Assembly (NCBI RefSeq): GCF_039954625.1
Contig: NZ_CP157199.1
Coordinates: 868,001-932,000 of the forward strand
Source: Pontimicrobium sp. SW4
GTDB taxonomy: Bacteria; Bacteroidota; Bacteroidia; Flavobacteriales; Flavobacteriaceae
Direction of reading: 5' to 3'
DNA length: 64,000 nt
Both the position numbers and the translations under genes were made by a program. Positions 24,956 to 33,545 of this stretch are shown here, one piece after another. The notes below the pieces were generated by a model. It made no database searches. It was given only the letters and a program-made list of their open reading frames with translations, and was not told the DNA's origin. Every line of letters begins with the position of its first letter. The first letter of the stretch is position 1.

Positions 24956-25951
24956 TTATTTCAAATTGTCAACTATCCATTCCATTAATTCATTCGGTTC
25001 AGCAATTGACCAAGAGTGTGGATGTCTCATTCCGTTTAAGCGATACCCTTTTCCCAGTGCGTTAATAAATTCCGCATTTTCGTTACCCAAAATTCTTAAT
25101 TCATTAATCATTGCTGTTTGGTCTAATGCATTGATGTCATAAAAATCAGTTTGCCTTTCTCTTAAATGCCAATCAATATCTGGGTCAGAGTAAATTCTAA
25201 TAGGTGAGTCAATTAGAAATTTCGCATTTCCTCCGTTTTTTTCAGTTTTTGAATACATTGAATGTTGAATGTAAGTATTTGGTGCTTTTTCTGGTGAACC
25301 TCCGAATTGTTTATCCAGTTTGTCTAAATAATCAGTTGCCTCATTTACTGCTACTTCTGAAAAGCCTAACTCTTTAGTTCGTTGAAATGAATAGTAAATT
25401 CTTGTCCAGTCCAAAGGTGGGTCTATTCCATAAACGGCAATAGGGTGAATTGATGTTAAAGCAGGATTTTCTTTTGAGAGTTCTATATACCTAATCGCAT
25501 TCATTCCTCCCAAAGAGAAACCTCCGATTATTATTTTGTCATTCGGTGCTTTATATTTAGATATAGCTTTTTTGAAAGTAGTATTCAAAAAGGTCATTGT
25601 AATCTTATCAAGATAAAGATTGTAATTAATTGATGGTATTATTACTAAAATTCCCTTTTCAAATGCAATTTCAGATAGTTTAATATTGTTATTGATTACA
25701 TCTTCTGTACTTTGTGCAGTTGGCGGTAATAGAATTAGAGTTCCCTCAATTTTACCTTTAGGTTTTATTGCATAATAAAAAAGTTCATTAGAAGTTCCAT
25801 CATTTATGTATAGATAAGTTTTATCAACAATATCAATTGTATTTTTTTCAAGATTTTTTGAAACAGCTTCGTTTAGTTTTATTTCAGATGTTGTCTGTCC
25901 GAAAACTGAAACAGAAATTAATAAAATCAAAATGTTTGTTAGTATTTTCAT
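24956..25951 (-). CDS. exported alpha/beta hydrolase
   Basis: A 331-residue protein with a signal peptide (MKILTNILILLISVSVFGQ). The nucleophile elbow is GGFSLGGMNA near 142-151, with Ser as G-x-S-x-G. The final segment LNGMRHPHSWS near 311 gives the likely catalytic His. Substrate unknown. It is a one-gene cassette whose ends carry GTTACCCACC and its inverse complement; the stop is 11 bases and the start 20 bases from the flanking palindromes. Confidence 0.82.
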   Translation of the reverse strand: MKILTNILILLISVSVFGQTTSEIKLNEAVSKNLEKNTIDIVDKTYLYINDGTSNELFYYAIKPKGKIEGTLILLPPTAQSTEDVINNNIKLSEIAFEKGILVIIPSINYNLYLDKITMTFLNTTFKKAISKYKAPNDKIIIGGFSLGGMNAIRYIELSKENPALTSIHPIAVYGIDPPLDWTRIYYSFQRTKELGFSEVAVNEATDYLDKLDKQFGGSPEKAPNTYIQHSMYSKTEKNGGNAKFLIDSPIRIYSDPDIDWHLRERQTDFYDINALDQTAMINELRILGNENAEFINALGKGYRLNGMRHPHSWSIAEPNELMEWIVDNLK

Positions 25952-25970
25952 CTTTTCTCAAATGGTGGGT

Positions 25971-26095
25971 AACGTTGTTGTGTATGGTTAGTTGCGTGGT
26001 TAAGCAACTAATTTAGCAAATAAATCACAGATAGAATATTCCGCAGGAATGTTCGTAAGTCGGCAGTGACCAAGCAATTAATTATACACGGTGTT
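25971..26095. repeat. cassette palindrome E (type III)
   Basis: 125 bases from AAC to GTT. Outer arms GTGTATGGTTAGTTGC and GCAATTAATTATACAC pair with few mismatches. Inner hairpins TTGC...GCAA and ATTCCGCAGGAAT. It shares about 45 bases on the left and about 17 on the right with palindrome G. The stop codon of the lipoprotein gene at 26078 lies within it. Confidence 0.8.
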
Positions 26096-26824
26096 GGCAG
26101 TAGTATTTTGTTCAGTTTGTAATTTAAAATCGATAAATGAAATCAAATTCCACAATCCTTCTGGTGGTCGCATAGTAGATTCAATGATTTTTACGTACTT
26201 ATTCGTTATTATATTAAATTCATAATCAGCTCCATCAGAAATATAGAATTCATATTTGTCTTTATATTCATCGAATTTTAAAATTTCTAAATAGGTTTCT
26301 ATTTGATGAAATGTTGAATCAGAAAAGATTGCAGTTTCTAATTTCCCTTCATTTCTTTCTTTTCTGTAAGTGATTTTTTTGTCATTGGTTATAGTGATTT
26401 CTCTAAAACCAGAATAATAAAAATTTGGTGTTACTTTTAGGTGTAATTTTTGAAGTTTTAAATCAGATGTTTTAATTGAGTCAGCTTTTATTAAAGTCAG
26501 ATTGTCATTATATTCGTCTAAAGGTCTAAATACTAATTTTCCATTTAGTTTACTTTCCAGATAATACTTTTCAATATCATCATTCCCGTAGTCAAATTCT
26601 AATTCGATTTCATTATTAAATTTCAATTTTCCAATTGGGTCAAGAAACAAATTTTCTTGATATAAAAGTCTTTTTGAAATAGTGGAATCCTTAAAATGAA
26701 ATTCGTTACAAAGTGAATCAATCCATACAGTATTTTTCAAACTATTAAATGTTTTCAATTCATCCGACTTTCCATTACAATTTGAAAATAGAATACAAAT
26801 AAATAAAACAACAATTATTCTCAT
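26078..26824 (-). CDS. lipoprotein of unknown function
   Basis: A 248-residue protein with leader MRIIVVLFICILFSNC, a clear lipobox at residues 13-16. The body is rich in beta strands and polar, with no recognised motif. The start at 26824 is used because the longer frame would read through palindrome F. The last seven residues (TANTVYN) and the stop are encoded by the arm of palindrome E, as happens in integron cassettes. Ends of the unit carry GTTGGCAGTA and its inverse complement. Confidence 0.72.
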   Translation of the reverse strand: MRIIVVLFICILFSNCNGKSDELKTFNSLKNTVWIDSLCNEFHFKDSTISKRLLYQENLFLDPIGKLKFNNEIELEFDYGNDDIEKYYLESKLNGKLVFRPLDEYNDNLTLIKADSIKTSDLKLQKLHLKVTPNFYYSGFREITITNDKKITYRKERNEGKLETAIFSDSTFHQIETYLEILKFDEYKDKYEFYISDGADYEFNIITNKYVKIIESTMRPPEGLWNLISFIDFKLQTEQNTTANTVYN

Positions 26825-26849
26825 AGATTGGGTTTTCGATATTACTGCC

Positions 26850-27005
26850 AACGTCCACTGTGTATGGCGTAGTGAGGCGCGCCTCACGGAGAGCCATAAT
26901 TGCGCCTCATTCGCTATACACGCTGATGTGTGTAGTTTCGTGAGGAGTTCTCGTAGACTCGAATAAATATACAATTAATTTGGCGAGGTGCAATTAACAG
27001 TGGAC
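26850..27005. repeat. cassette palindrome F (type IV, GC-rich)
   Basis: About 156 bases starting AAC. Outer arms CGTCCACTGT (26852-26861) and ACAGTGGACG (26997-27006) pair perfectly. An inner stem pairs GTGTATGGCG with CGCTATACAC and extends to GAGGCGC/GCGCCTC. It contains the 16-base perfect palindrome GTGAGGCGCGCCTCAC at 26872-26887. It is far richer in G and C than the surroundings. The right-hand core reads GAT in place of GTT. Confidence 0.65.
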
Positions 27006-27079
27006 GATGGTATGTAATTAGTAGAAAGGAAGCGTTTGCAAAACGCGATTCTACGTGCCGCAGGCAATTACATACCATC
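27006..27079. repeat. gene-less hairpin unit
   Basis: GATGGTATGTAATT (27006-27019) and AATTACATACCATC (27066-27079) pair over 14 bases (15 with the flanking C and G). Further in, TAGAA/TTCTA and GCGTTT/AAACGC extend the hairpin. There is no reading frame. It sits where a cassette gene would be, between palindromes F and G. Confidence 0.7.
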
Positions 27080-27201
27080 GGTCTTGTGTATGGTTAGTTG
27101 CGTGGTTAAGCAACTAATTTAGCAAACATTCACGAACCAGAGGAAATTCCGAAGGAATTTCCACGTAAACCTGAACCAAGCAATTAATTATAAACGTTGT
27201 T
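27077..27201. repeat. cassette palindrome G (type III)
   Basis: 125 bases ending in GTT, a close relative of palindrome E: GTGTATGGTTAGTTGC on the left and GCAATTAATTATAAACG on the right, with inner hairpins including GGAAATTCC...GGAATTTCC. Its left core reads ATC in place of AAC, matching the GAT of the unit before it. Confidence 0.76.
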
Positions 27202-27212
27202 GTACGTAGGCT

Positions 27213-27725
27213 TTATTTTAATTTTATTCCTTTTTGTTTTATGAAATCTTCCATGTCAGATTTCCAACTTTTATCTCCTTTCCAAAATTTTTGACTGATT
27301 GGATGCTCATAATCCATTTCAGGTCCATAAATCACAGCTATTAGACTACTTTCATATTCAATCTCTTTTTTCAATTCATTATACCAACTAAAATCTCCGA
27401 GCATAATCGATTCCATTTCATTGTTTAGTAATTCACAGTAGAATTTTAATTCAGCTTTCGGATAATCTTTTGAATCATTCTTTTTTTGACTGATAGGAAA
27501 TAAAAACTCATAAACTTGCCACAAAGCAAATTTAAAATCGTCACCTATCTTTTTAATTTCACAAAACAAATCTCCTCTATCAAATTCAAATTGAAGAACT
27601 ACTTTTTTTCCTGTAAGTTGAACAAAATAATCTCCTTTAAATGTTTTAGACAAGTTGTGTTTTTCAATTAAAGGTGAAAATGAATCAAAAACATCTTTAG
27701 GAAATTCTTTATAACTAAAACTCAT
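27213..27725 (-). CDS. cassette-borne protein of unknown function
   Basis: A 170-residue soluble protein beginning MSFSYKEFPKDVFDSF, with a charged, Trp-rich end (PISQKFWKGDKSWKSDMEDF). No family is recognised; the size and lack of leader suggest a cytosolic protein. The unit is a textbook cassette: stop 12 bases from palindrome G, start 20 bases from the AAC at 27746, and ends carrying GTTGTACGTAGGC and GCTTACGTACAAC, which pair at 12 of 13 positions. Confidence 0.75.
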   Translation of the reverse strand: MSFSYKEFPKDVFDSFSPLIEKHNLSKTFKGDYFVQLTGKKVVLQFEFDRGDLFCEIKKIGDDFKFALWQVYEFLFPISQKKNDSKDYPKAELKFYCELLNNEMESIMLGDFSWYNELKKEIEYESSLIAVIYGPEMDYEHPISQKFWKGDKSWKSDMEDFIKQKGIKLK

Positions 27726-27745
27726 AGTTTGTTCAGCTTACGTAC

Positions 27746-27790
27746 AACTGGTTATATGTGGATTAATATACTCATTATACCTTTTTATTT
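27746..27790. repeat. partial or decayed palindrome H at the array end
   Basis: AAC at 27746-27748 followed by TGGTTATATG resembles the left arm of the other palindromes, but no clear right arm is found before the mutase gene end. It marks the right border of the array and may be the insertion edge or a truncated element. Confidence 0.4.
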
Positions 27791-27820
27791 CCCGGATAAT
27801 AGGAATGTTAATTCATTTTA

Positions 27821-29938
27821 TCAATCAATCAAAATCTCTAAAATTTTAATAGCAGCTTCACTAATTTTTGTTCCTGGACCAAACACTGCTACTGCTCCAG
27901 CATCAAATAAGTATTGATAATCTTGCTTTGGTATGACACCACCAACAATCACCATAATATCTTCACGACCATACCCTTTTAAAGCTTCGATAACTTTAGG
28001 TACTAAGGTTTTATGTCCAGCAGCTAAAGAAGATACACCTAAAATATGTACATCGTTTTCAACAGCTTGTTTTGCTGCTTCTTCGGGAGTTTGGAATAGG
28101 GGTCCAATATCTACATCAAAACCAACATCAGCATATGCAGTTGCTACTACTTTTGCTCCACGATCGTGACCATCTTGTCCCATTTTGGCAATCATAATAC
28201 GAGGTCTACGACCGTCTTGCTCAGCAAATTTATCTGCTAATTCTTGAGCTTTTTTAAAGGATTTATCGTCTTTTATTTCTTTACTGTACACACCTGAAAA
28301 TGATTTTATTTGTGCTTTATATCTTCCAAAAACAGCTTCGAGGGCATCACTAATTTCACCTAGCGTAGCTCTTTCTCTTGCTGCATTTACAGCTAAAGCT
28401 AATAAATTTTCTTTTCCTGAACGTGCTGCATCACTTAATTTAGATAATGTTTGTTTTACAGCGTCGTTATTTCGAGAGATTTTTAACTGTTTTAATTGTT
28501 CAATTTGTGCATTTCTTACAGTTTGATTATCAACTTCTAGAGTAGCAATAGCATCTTCTTGGTCTAGTCTGTATTTATTCACGCCTACAATAATATCTTG
28601 ACTAGAATCAATACGTGCTTGTTTACGTGCAGCAGCTTCTTCAATTCTAATTTTTGGTATGCCAGCCTCAATAGCTTTGGTCATTCCACCAAGTTCTTCC
28701 ACTTCTTCAATTAGAGACCACGCTTTTTGTGTAATATCATGTGTTAGCTTTTCTACATAATAACTTCCAGCCCACGGATCGACTGTTTTTGCGATATTTG
28801 TTTCTTCTTGAAGATATATTTGAGTGTTTCGAGCTATTCTTGCCGAAAAATCTGTTGGTAAAGCAATAGCTTCATCTAATGCATTGGTATGCAAACTTTG
28901 TGTGCCTCCAAAAGCGGCTGCAGCTGCTTCAATACAGGTTCTAGCAACATTATTAAATGGGTCTTGTTCGGTTAAACTCCAACCACTAGTTTGACAATGT
29001 GTTCGTAATGCTAAAGATTTTTGATTTTTAGGATTGAATTGCTTGACCAATTTCGCCCACAGCATACGAGCTGCTCTCATTTTAGCAATTTCCATAAAAT
29101 GATTCATGCCAATTGCCCAGAAAAATGACAATCTAGGAGCAAAGGTGTCGATATCCATTCCTGCCTCCAGCCCTTTTCTAATATATTCTAAACCATCAGC
29201 CAAAGTGTAAGCCAATTCAATATCACAAGTTGCCCCAGCTTCTTGCATATGATAACCAGAAATACTAATGCTGTTAAATTTTGGCATGTTCTTACTTGAA
29301 TATTCAAAAATATCTGAAATGATTTTCATCGATGGTGTAGGAGGATAGATATATGTATTACGTACCATAAACTCCTTAAGAATATCATTTTGAATGGTTC
29401 CAGCTAGCTGCTCAGGTTTTACACCTTGTTCTTCGGCTGCAACGATATAAAATGCCATAATTGGTAACACTGCACCATTCATGGTCATGGACACAGACAT
29501 TTTATCAAGCGGAATTTGATCGAATAATACTTTCATATCTTCAACAGAATCTATAGCAACCCCAGCTTTTCCAACATCTCCAACGACGCGCTCATGGTCG
29601 CTATCGTAACCACGATGTGTTGCTAAATCGAACGCTACGGAGAGTCCTTTTTGTCCAGCAGCCAAATTACGTCTATAAAAAGCATTGCTTTCTTCGGCTG
29701 TTGAGAATCCTGCATATTGTCTAATAGTCCAAGGTCGTCTAACATACATTGTACTGTATGGTCCACGAAGATTTGGTGCAATTCCTGCTACAAAATTTAT
29801 ATGTTCAACATTGTTTAAGTCTTCTTTTGTGTATGTAGACTTAATTGAAATTTCCTCAGCAGTTAAATGGCTTTCTACATTTTTGCTTTTGCCTTTTACT
29901 TTAGACTTAAGACTAATATGTTGTACATTTTTTCTCAT
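27821..29938 (-). CDS. scpA: methylmalonyl-CoA mutase, large (catalytic) subunit
   Basis: A 705-residue B12 enzyme interconverting succinyl-CoA and methylmalonyl-CoA. The N-terminal TIM barrel has [28 protein letters not shown] from about 58, THRGYDSDH near 108, and the substrate segment [16 protein letters not shown]. The C-terminal cobalamin domain has the lower-ligand His in DGHDRGAKV near 590. Length is normal. It overlaps the upstream lipoprotein by one base and ends the mutase operon just before the cassette array. Confidence 0.96.
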   Translation of the reverse strand: MRKNVQHISLKSKVKGKSKNVESHLTAEEISIKSTYTKEDLNNVEHINFVAGIAPNLRGPYSTMYVRRPWTIRQYAGFSTAEESNAFYRRNLAAGQKGLSVAFDLATHRGYDSDHERVVGDVGKAGVAIDSVEDMKVLFDQIPLDKMSVSMTMNGAVLPIMAFYIVAAEEQGVKPEQLAGTIQNDILKEFMVRNTYIYPPTPSMKIISDIFEYSSKNMPKFNSISISGYHMQEAGATCDIELAYTLADGLEYIRKGLEAGMDIDTFAPRLSFFWAIGMNHFMEIAKMRAARMLWAKLVKQFNPKNQKSLALRTHCQTSGWSLTEQDPFNNVARTCIEAAAAAFGGTQSLHTNALDEAIALPTDFSARIARNTQIYLQEETNIAKTVDPWAGSYYVEKLTHDITQKAWSLIEEVEELGGMTKAIEAGIPKIRIEEAAARKQARIDSSQDIIVGVNKYRLDQEDAIATLEVDNQTVRNAQIEQLKQLKISRNNDAVKQTLSKLSDAARSGKENLLALAVNAARERATLGEISDALEAVFGRYKAQIKSFSGVYSKEIKDDKSFKKAQELADKFAEQDGRRPRIMIAKMGQDGHDRGAKVVATAYADVGFDVDIGPLFQTPEEAAKQAVENDVHILGVSSLAAGHKTLVPKVIEALKGYGREDIMVIVGGVIPKQDYQYLFDAGAVAVFGPGTKISEAAIKILEILID

Positions 29939-30543
29939 TATCGAATAATTAATTTTTCTAAGTAATGATCATAGTTAAGCGGATAATTTGTAAAAACCCT
30001 AACCATGTATGTTTTAGAATTAGAAGTAATAGCATAATAACAATTATACGCTTTATGACTTTTATAATCAATTTCAAAGACAGCTTTAAAAACTTTAGTT
30101 TTAGAATTACCGGAATAACCAGCATCTCTTTTTTCGCATGTTGCACCACTAGAACTTGCAAATTCTTGACATGAATTAGATAGCATTGTAAGAAGCATAC
30201 CAGATTCTTTTTTAGTAAAAGGAAAGTAATCCATTTCTTTGACTAAAATTTCGGATGTGCTGTTTTCTTCTTTTATAAAATAAATATCCCCTTTTGAGAA
30301 CTTTAATTGATTAAATTTTAATAGTTGATTTTTTCTTGTTAAAGAATCTTCAATTTTTAAAATTTCATTTTTATACTCATCTAAAGTAAATTTAGTAAAT
30401 GATTTAGGAACAAATATTTTAAGAAACTCACCATCTAATTTTATGTGCTTTCCATCAACAATTGCTTTATTGCTTTTTACAGTTTTCGTTTCTTGACAAG
30501 AAAAGAGTGAAATAATCAATATGAGTAAAAATCTAAATTTCAT
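29938..30543 (-). CDS. lipoprotein in the mutase operon, second of a pair
   Basis: A 201-residue lipoprotein with leader [16 protein letters not shown]. It shares with the next protein the layout F-x-K/Y at the lipobox, I-x-x-P-x-x-F near 50, F-T-K-x-x-x near 110, and an end of LEKLIIR versus IEKMLLK, so the two are diverged duplicates. Four Cys occur in the body (CQEF; ATCEKR; NCYY), unusual for the pair. It lies between the two mutase genes, with one-base overlap to the large subunit. Function unknown. Confidence 0.78.
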   Translation of the reverse strand: MKFRFLLILIISLFSCQETKTVKSNKAIVDGKHIKLDGEFLKIFVPKSFTKFTLDEYKNEILKIEDSLTRKNQLLKFNQLKFSKGDIYFIKEENSTSEILVKEMDYFPFTKKESGMLLTMLSNSCQEFASSSGATCEKRDAGYSGNSKTKVFKAVFEIDYKSHKAYNCYYAITSNSKTYMVRVFTNYPLNYDHYLEKLIIR

Positions 30544-30547
30544 AAAA

Positions 30548-31183
30548 TTATTTCAGCAGCATTTTTTCAATATATGGATCAAAATTTATATCATCTAATG
30601 TTGATAATTGTATAAAAACTGTTTTTCCTTTAGAGGATATAATATAGGACGTATTGTAGACATCGTTTTTCATGCTCTTGCCACTAACCTTGTAAACCGT
30701 TTTAAATAATTGCTGGTTTATATCGCCACCATACTTGGCTGTCATTTTTGTAAATACTGCATCGCTATTTTCTTTTACTTTATCGTTACTGGAAGTTATT
30801 AAACCTAGCAATTGGGGTGCGTCATCTTTTGTAAAAGCAAAATAAGGCCTAGTATTTATAGTATATGTTGCTCCATTGTCTTTATTGTAATAGATATACA
30901 AAGAACCATCCATTTTACCCAAAGCGTCTAATCTTTCGGTTTCTATTTTATATTCTTTTTTTGTGGTTAACGAATCTAATAAGCGCTGATATTTTGTTAA
31001 AGAATACCTTTCGAAAGCTTCTGGTAAATAAATTTGAGTTCCAGTATCTTCTAGAAAATGATATTTCCCTAATAGGTTTTTCGATAGTTCACTTTGCTTA
31101 TTTGCTGTTGAGTTACTACTATCTTTGCACGATAGAGTGAAAAGTAAGATTAGTAGTATGTAATAGTTAAATTTGAAACTCAT
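30548..31183 (-). CDS. lipoprotein in the mutase operon, first of a pair
   Basis: A 211-residue lipoprotein. The ATG at 31183 gives a clean leader (MSFKFNYYILLILLFTLSC) with a lipobox; the longer frame overlaps the mutase small subunit. The body shares IYLPEAFERYSL and FTKDDAPQLLGL patterns with the downstream paralogue four bases away. No enzymatic motif is seen. Its steady place between mutase subunits may reflect operon convenience instead of a shared function. Confidence 0.78.
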   Translation of the reverse strand: MSFKFNYYILLILLFTLSCKDSSNSTANKQSELSKNLLGKYHFLEDTGTQIYLPEAFERYSLTKYQRLLDSLTTKKEYKIETERLDALGKMDGSLYIYYNKDNGATYTINTRPYFAFTKDDAPQLLGLITSSNDKVKENSDAVFTKMTAKYGGDINQQLFKTVYKVSGKSMKNDVYNTSYIISSKGKTVFIQLSTLDDINFDPYIEKMLLK

Positions 31184-31205
31184 AATATGTAATAGTAGGT
31201 TGTTA

Positions 31206-32579
31206 TTATTTTTCATCATTTAAACGTTCTTGTTCATTTTTTTCGGATAATCGATGTGGTATTATTGGTTCTATAAGGGTTTTTCTTTTGTTCTTTTTAA
31301 GAAATGGAAAACGTTCTAAATCATGTTTCATACTATCGTTTTTATTTTTATGCTTATTGGTTCCTAATAGCACAATGTCTTCTTTATTAAATAATTCCTG
31401 CTCTTTTGAGGCACTTTCTTTAATTTTCCTTTGAATAACACCTTCCTTAAGCTGCTTTAAATAGCCACCATTACTCTCAATATTTTTGAAGACACTTAAG
31501 GCTTTATCCGCTAATTGATGTGTTAAAGACTCAATATAATAGGCACCTTCAGTTGGATTGTTAACCATGTTAAAATAGCTTTCATGTTTTAGTATTAGTA
31601 ACTGATTACGCGCAATTCGCTCTCCAAATTCATTCTCTTTATGATATATTGTATCATACCTAAGATTATCAATATAATCAGAGCCTCCTAAACTTGCACT
31701 CATGCATTCCGTTGTGGTACGAAGTAAATTGGTGTTGTAATCGTATATGGTTTTGTTTCGTTTGCTTGGAGTTGTAATAATTAGGCAATCGAAAGGGGTT
31801 TTATAATATTCTGAGGCTAACGAGTGCCATAATAATCGTAAAGCCTTCAGTTTGGCAATCTCAAAAAAGTAATTAGAGCCAACTGAAACTTTAAACAATA
31901 TCTTGTTTTTAATCGCTTCTCCAAAATGGTTTAGGTATTCATTTACATGAGCTAAGGCATACGCTAATTGTTGCGTAATATTTGCACCTGAATTTTGGTA
32001 TAATGATGTATCTATTGAAATTGATGACTTTAAAAAGGAGTACCTATAGATGATATCTTCTAAAATTTTATGATCTTCTTTTAGGCTATAAAACCAATTG
32101 CCGCTTTTTGCCAGATGACCTAAAATATCTACTTGAAGATAGAAAATGGCATTTTCTTTTTCTGCAATATTATTTAATTCTGATATATAAACAGAAGAAA
32201 GAAAGTCCAATTCAAAAAAGACAGGAATGTTTTTTAAGCCTATGTTTTTTAGTAGTTCTGATGCGTTTATTTCTTCATTTTTTATAATAAAACGCAAGCT
32301 TTCGGCACCTCTATTTAAAACATCATGAGCTTTTAAGTTAGCTTCTTTTGAGTTTTTAACATCGATAGATTGGCATATTTTCCAGTCTTTGTTTGTATTT
32401 ACAGTAAAAGTAGTTTTCTCTATATCCTCAGCGCTATAGAAAGGTTTTACATCGATGCCTTCTATAGAGTTCCAAATGAGAGTTTTATTGTAATCTGCAC
32501 CTTTTAAATCCAGCTGAATTTTTTGTTTCCAAGCTTTAGCTGAAACTGGGTCAAACTCGTTGAATAATTGTTTAGTCAT
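31206..32579 (-). CDS. methylmalonyl-CoA mutase, small subunit
   Basis: A 457-residue protein related to the barrel domain of the large subunit, with SAKAWKQKIQLDLKGADYNKTLIWNSIEGI at the start, GGSDYIDNLRYD near 315 and ERIARNQLLILKHES near 345. It lacks the C-terminal cobalamin domain and the DxHxxG motif, as small subunits in this phylum do, and so should be structural. The ATG at 32579 is used; it overlaps the ftsB-like gene by eight bases. Confidence 0.9.
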   Translation of the reverse strand: MTKQLFNEFDPVSAKAWKQKIQLDLKGADYNKTLIWNSIEGIDVKPFYSAEDIEKTTFTVNTNKDWKICQSIDVKNSKEANLKAHDVLNRGAESLRFIIKNEEINASELLKNIGLKNIPVFFELDFLSSVYISELNNIAEKENAIFYLQVDILGHLAKSGNWFYSLKEDHKILEDIIYRYSFLKSSISIDTSLYQNSGANITQQLAYALAHVNEYLNHFGEAIKNKILFKVSVGSNYFFEIAKLKALRLLWHSLASEYYKTPFDCLIITTPSKRNKTIYDYNTNLLRTTTECMSASLGGSDYIDNLRYDTIYHKENEFGERIARNQLLILKHESYFNMVNNPTEGAYYIESLTHQLADKALSVFKNIESNGGYLKQLKEGVIQRKIKESASKEQELFNKEDIVLLGTNKHKNKNDSMKHDLERFPFLKKNKRKTLIEPIIPHRLSEKNEQERLNDEK

Positions 32580-32904
32580 TCTTATTATTTTTAAGACTGT
32601 CTTCGTATTCAATTAAATAAATTTCTTCATCCTTTTTTTTCATATGATACTTTTCTCTACCATATTTTTCGATACCTTTATCACTACTAAGTTTTTTTAC
32701 TTCTTTTTTATCTTTTTCAATTTCTTTCTTGTAGAATTCTTTTTCATTCTCAAGAGCCTTGATATCGTTATTTAATTCGTTGTGAATAAACCAAGAGTTA
32801 GTATCAAAAAAAAGCATCCAAATAGCAAATATTAAAGAAATGACAAAGACAACATTTTTAAATGGTTTAAGAAAGCGCTTATTTTTTTTTATAAAATTTA
32901 CCAT
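32572..32904 (-). CDS. septum formation initiator family protein (FtsB/DivIC-like)
   Basis: A 110-residue bitopic protein with a short basic cytosolic start, one membrane segment at about 18-35, and a coiled coil of charged heptads (LNNDIKALENEKEFYKKEIEKD) ending in EKYGREKYHMKKKDEEIYLIEY. This matches FtsB/DivIC, which binds FtsL and FtsQ at the division septum. Encoded between udk and the mutase small subunit with one- and eight-base overlaps. Confidence 0.88.
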   Translation of the reverse strand: MVNFIKKNKRFLKPFKNVVFVISLIFAIWMLFFDTNSWFIHNELNNDIKALENEKEFYKKEIEKDKKEVKKLSSDKGIEKYGREKYHMKKKDEEIYLIEYEDSLKNNKND

Positions 32905-33509
32905 TACAATCTTTCATTAATAATTGTTCTTACTATGTCAACTGCAACGGTGTTGTACTTATTGTTTGGTATAATAATATCGGCATACTCTTTCATAGGT
33001 TCAATAAACTGTTCGTGCATTGGTTTTAAGGTAGTTTGGTAACGAGATAATACCTCATCTAGATCTCTTCCTCTTTCTGAAATGTCACGTTTTAAACGTC
33101 TTATAAGGCGTTCGTCACTATCGGCGTGTACAAATATTTTAATATCAAACATATCACGAAGTTCAGGGTTAGTAAGTATTAAAATACCTTCTACAATCAT
33201 CACTTTTCTTGGATGTGTTAGTATGGTATCGCCAGTTCTATTATGCTGAACAAAAGAATATACAGGTTGATTAATTGGCTTTTGATTTTTTAATTCTTTT
33301 AAATGATTTGCTAACAAACCAAAATCTATAGATCTTGGATGATCAAAATTTATTTTTACACGCTCTTCATAACTTAGATGCGTAGTATCTTGGTAATAGG
33401 AATCTTGAGAAATTACACCAACTTCTCCTTCAGGTAATTCGTTAAGTATTTGGTTAACAACTGTTGTTTTTCCGCAACCTGTACCTCCAGCAATTCCAAT
33501 TATTAGCAT
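32904..33509 (-). CDS. udk: uridine kinase
   Basis: A 201-residue salvage kinase phosphorylating uridine and cytidine. P-loop GGTGCGKTT at residues 8-16, the Asp in SQDSYYQDTTHLSYEER near 35-50, NFDHPRSIDF near 54, and RRLKRDISERGRDLDEVLSRY near 134. First gene of the udk-ftsB-mutase operon. A -7 box TAAATTTG lies just upstream. Confidence 0.95.
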   Translation of the reverse strand: MLIIGIAGGTGCGKTTVVNQILNELPEGEVGVISQDSYYQDTTHLSYEERVKINFDHPRSIDFGLLANHLKELKNQKPINQPVYSFVQHNRTGDTILTHPRKVMIVEGILILTNPELRDMFDIKIFVHADSDERLIRRLKRDISERGRDLDEVLSRYQTTLKPMHEQFIEPMKEYADIIIPNNKYNTVAVDIVRTIINERL

Positions 33510-33534
33510 GAATAGTTTGTTTGATTAATCAGAG

Positions 33535-33542
33535 CAAATTTA
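33535..33542 (-). promoter_or_regulatory. -7 box of the udk-mutase operon
   Basis: On the minus strand TAAATTTG fits TAnnTTTG, 25 bases before the udk ATG and just after the stop of the sugar dehydrogenase gene. The -33 region would lie within that gene. Confidence 0.5.
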
Positions 33543-33545
33543 AGG

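Larger units (their letters stand above)
17952..27748 (-). mobile_element. array of gene cassettes separated by attC-like imperfect palindromes
   Basis: This region is a chain of units, each made of one to three minus-strand genes and an imperfect palindrome of 120-190 bases that begins AAC and ends GTT on the plus strand. Genes stop 11-27 bases from the palindrome on their 3' side and start 11-27 bases from the one on their 5' side, and one stop codon lies inside a palindrome. Several units have a short sequence at one end whose inverse complement lies at the other, specific to that unit. This is the plan of integron cassettes read on the minus strand. No integrase is seen, so it would be a cluster lacking integrase, or an unrelated system with the same logic. 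Boundaries are from eye alignment. Confidence 0.7.

Noticed and set aside
26825..26974. Longer N-terminus for the cassette lipoprotein
   Set aside because: It would read through palindrome F and hide a good lipoprotein leader.
17952..27201. CRISPR array
   Set aside because: Repeats are long, palindromic and separated by whole genes, not by short spacers.
17952..27748. Calling the array a classical integron
   Set aside because: No integrase or attI is visible, the cores do not follow GTTRRRY strictly, and paired ends are longer than in attC.
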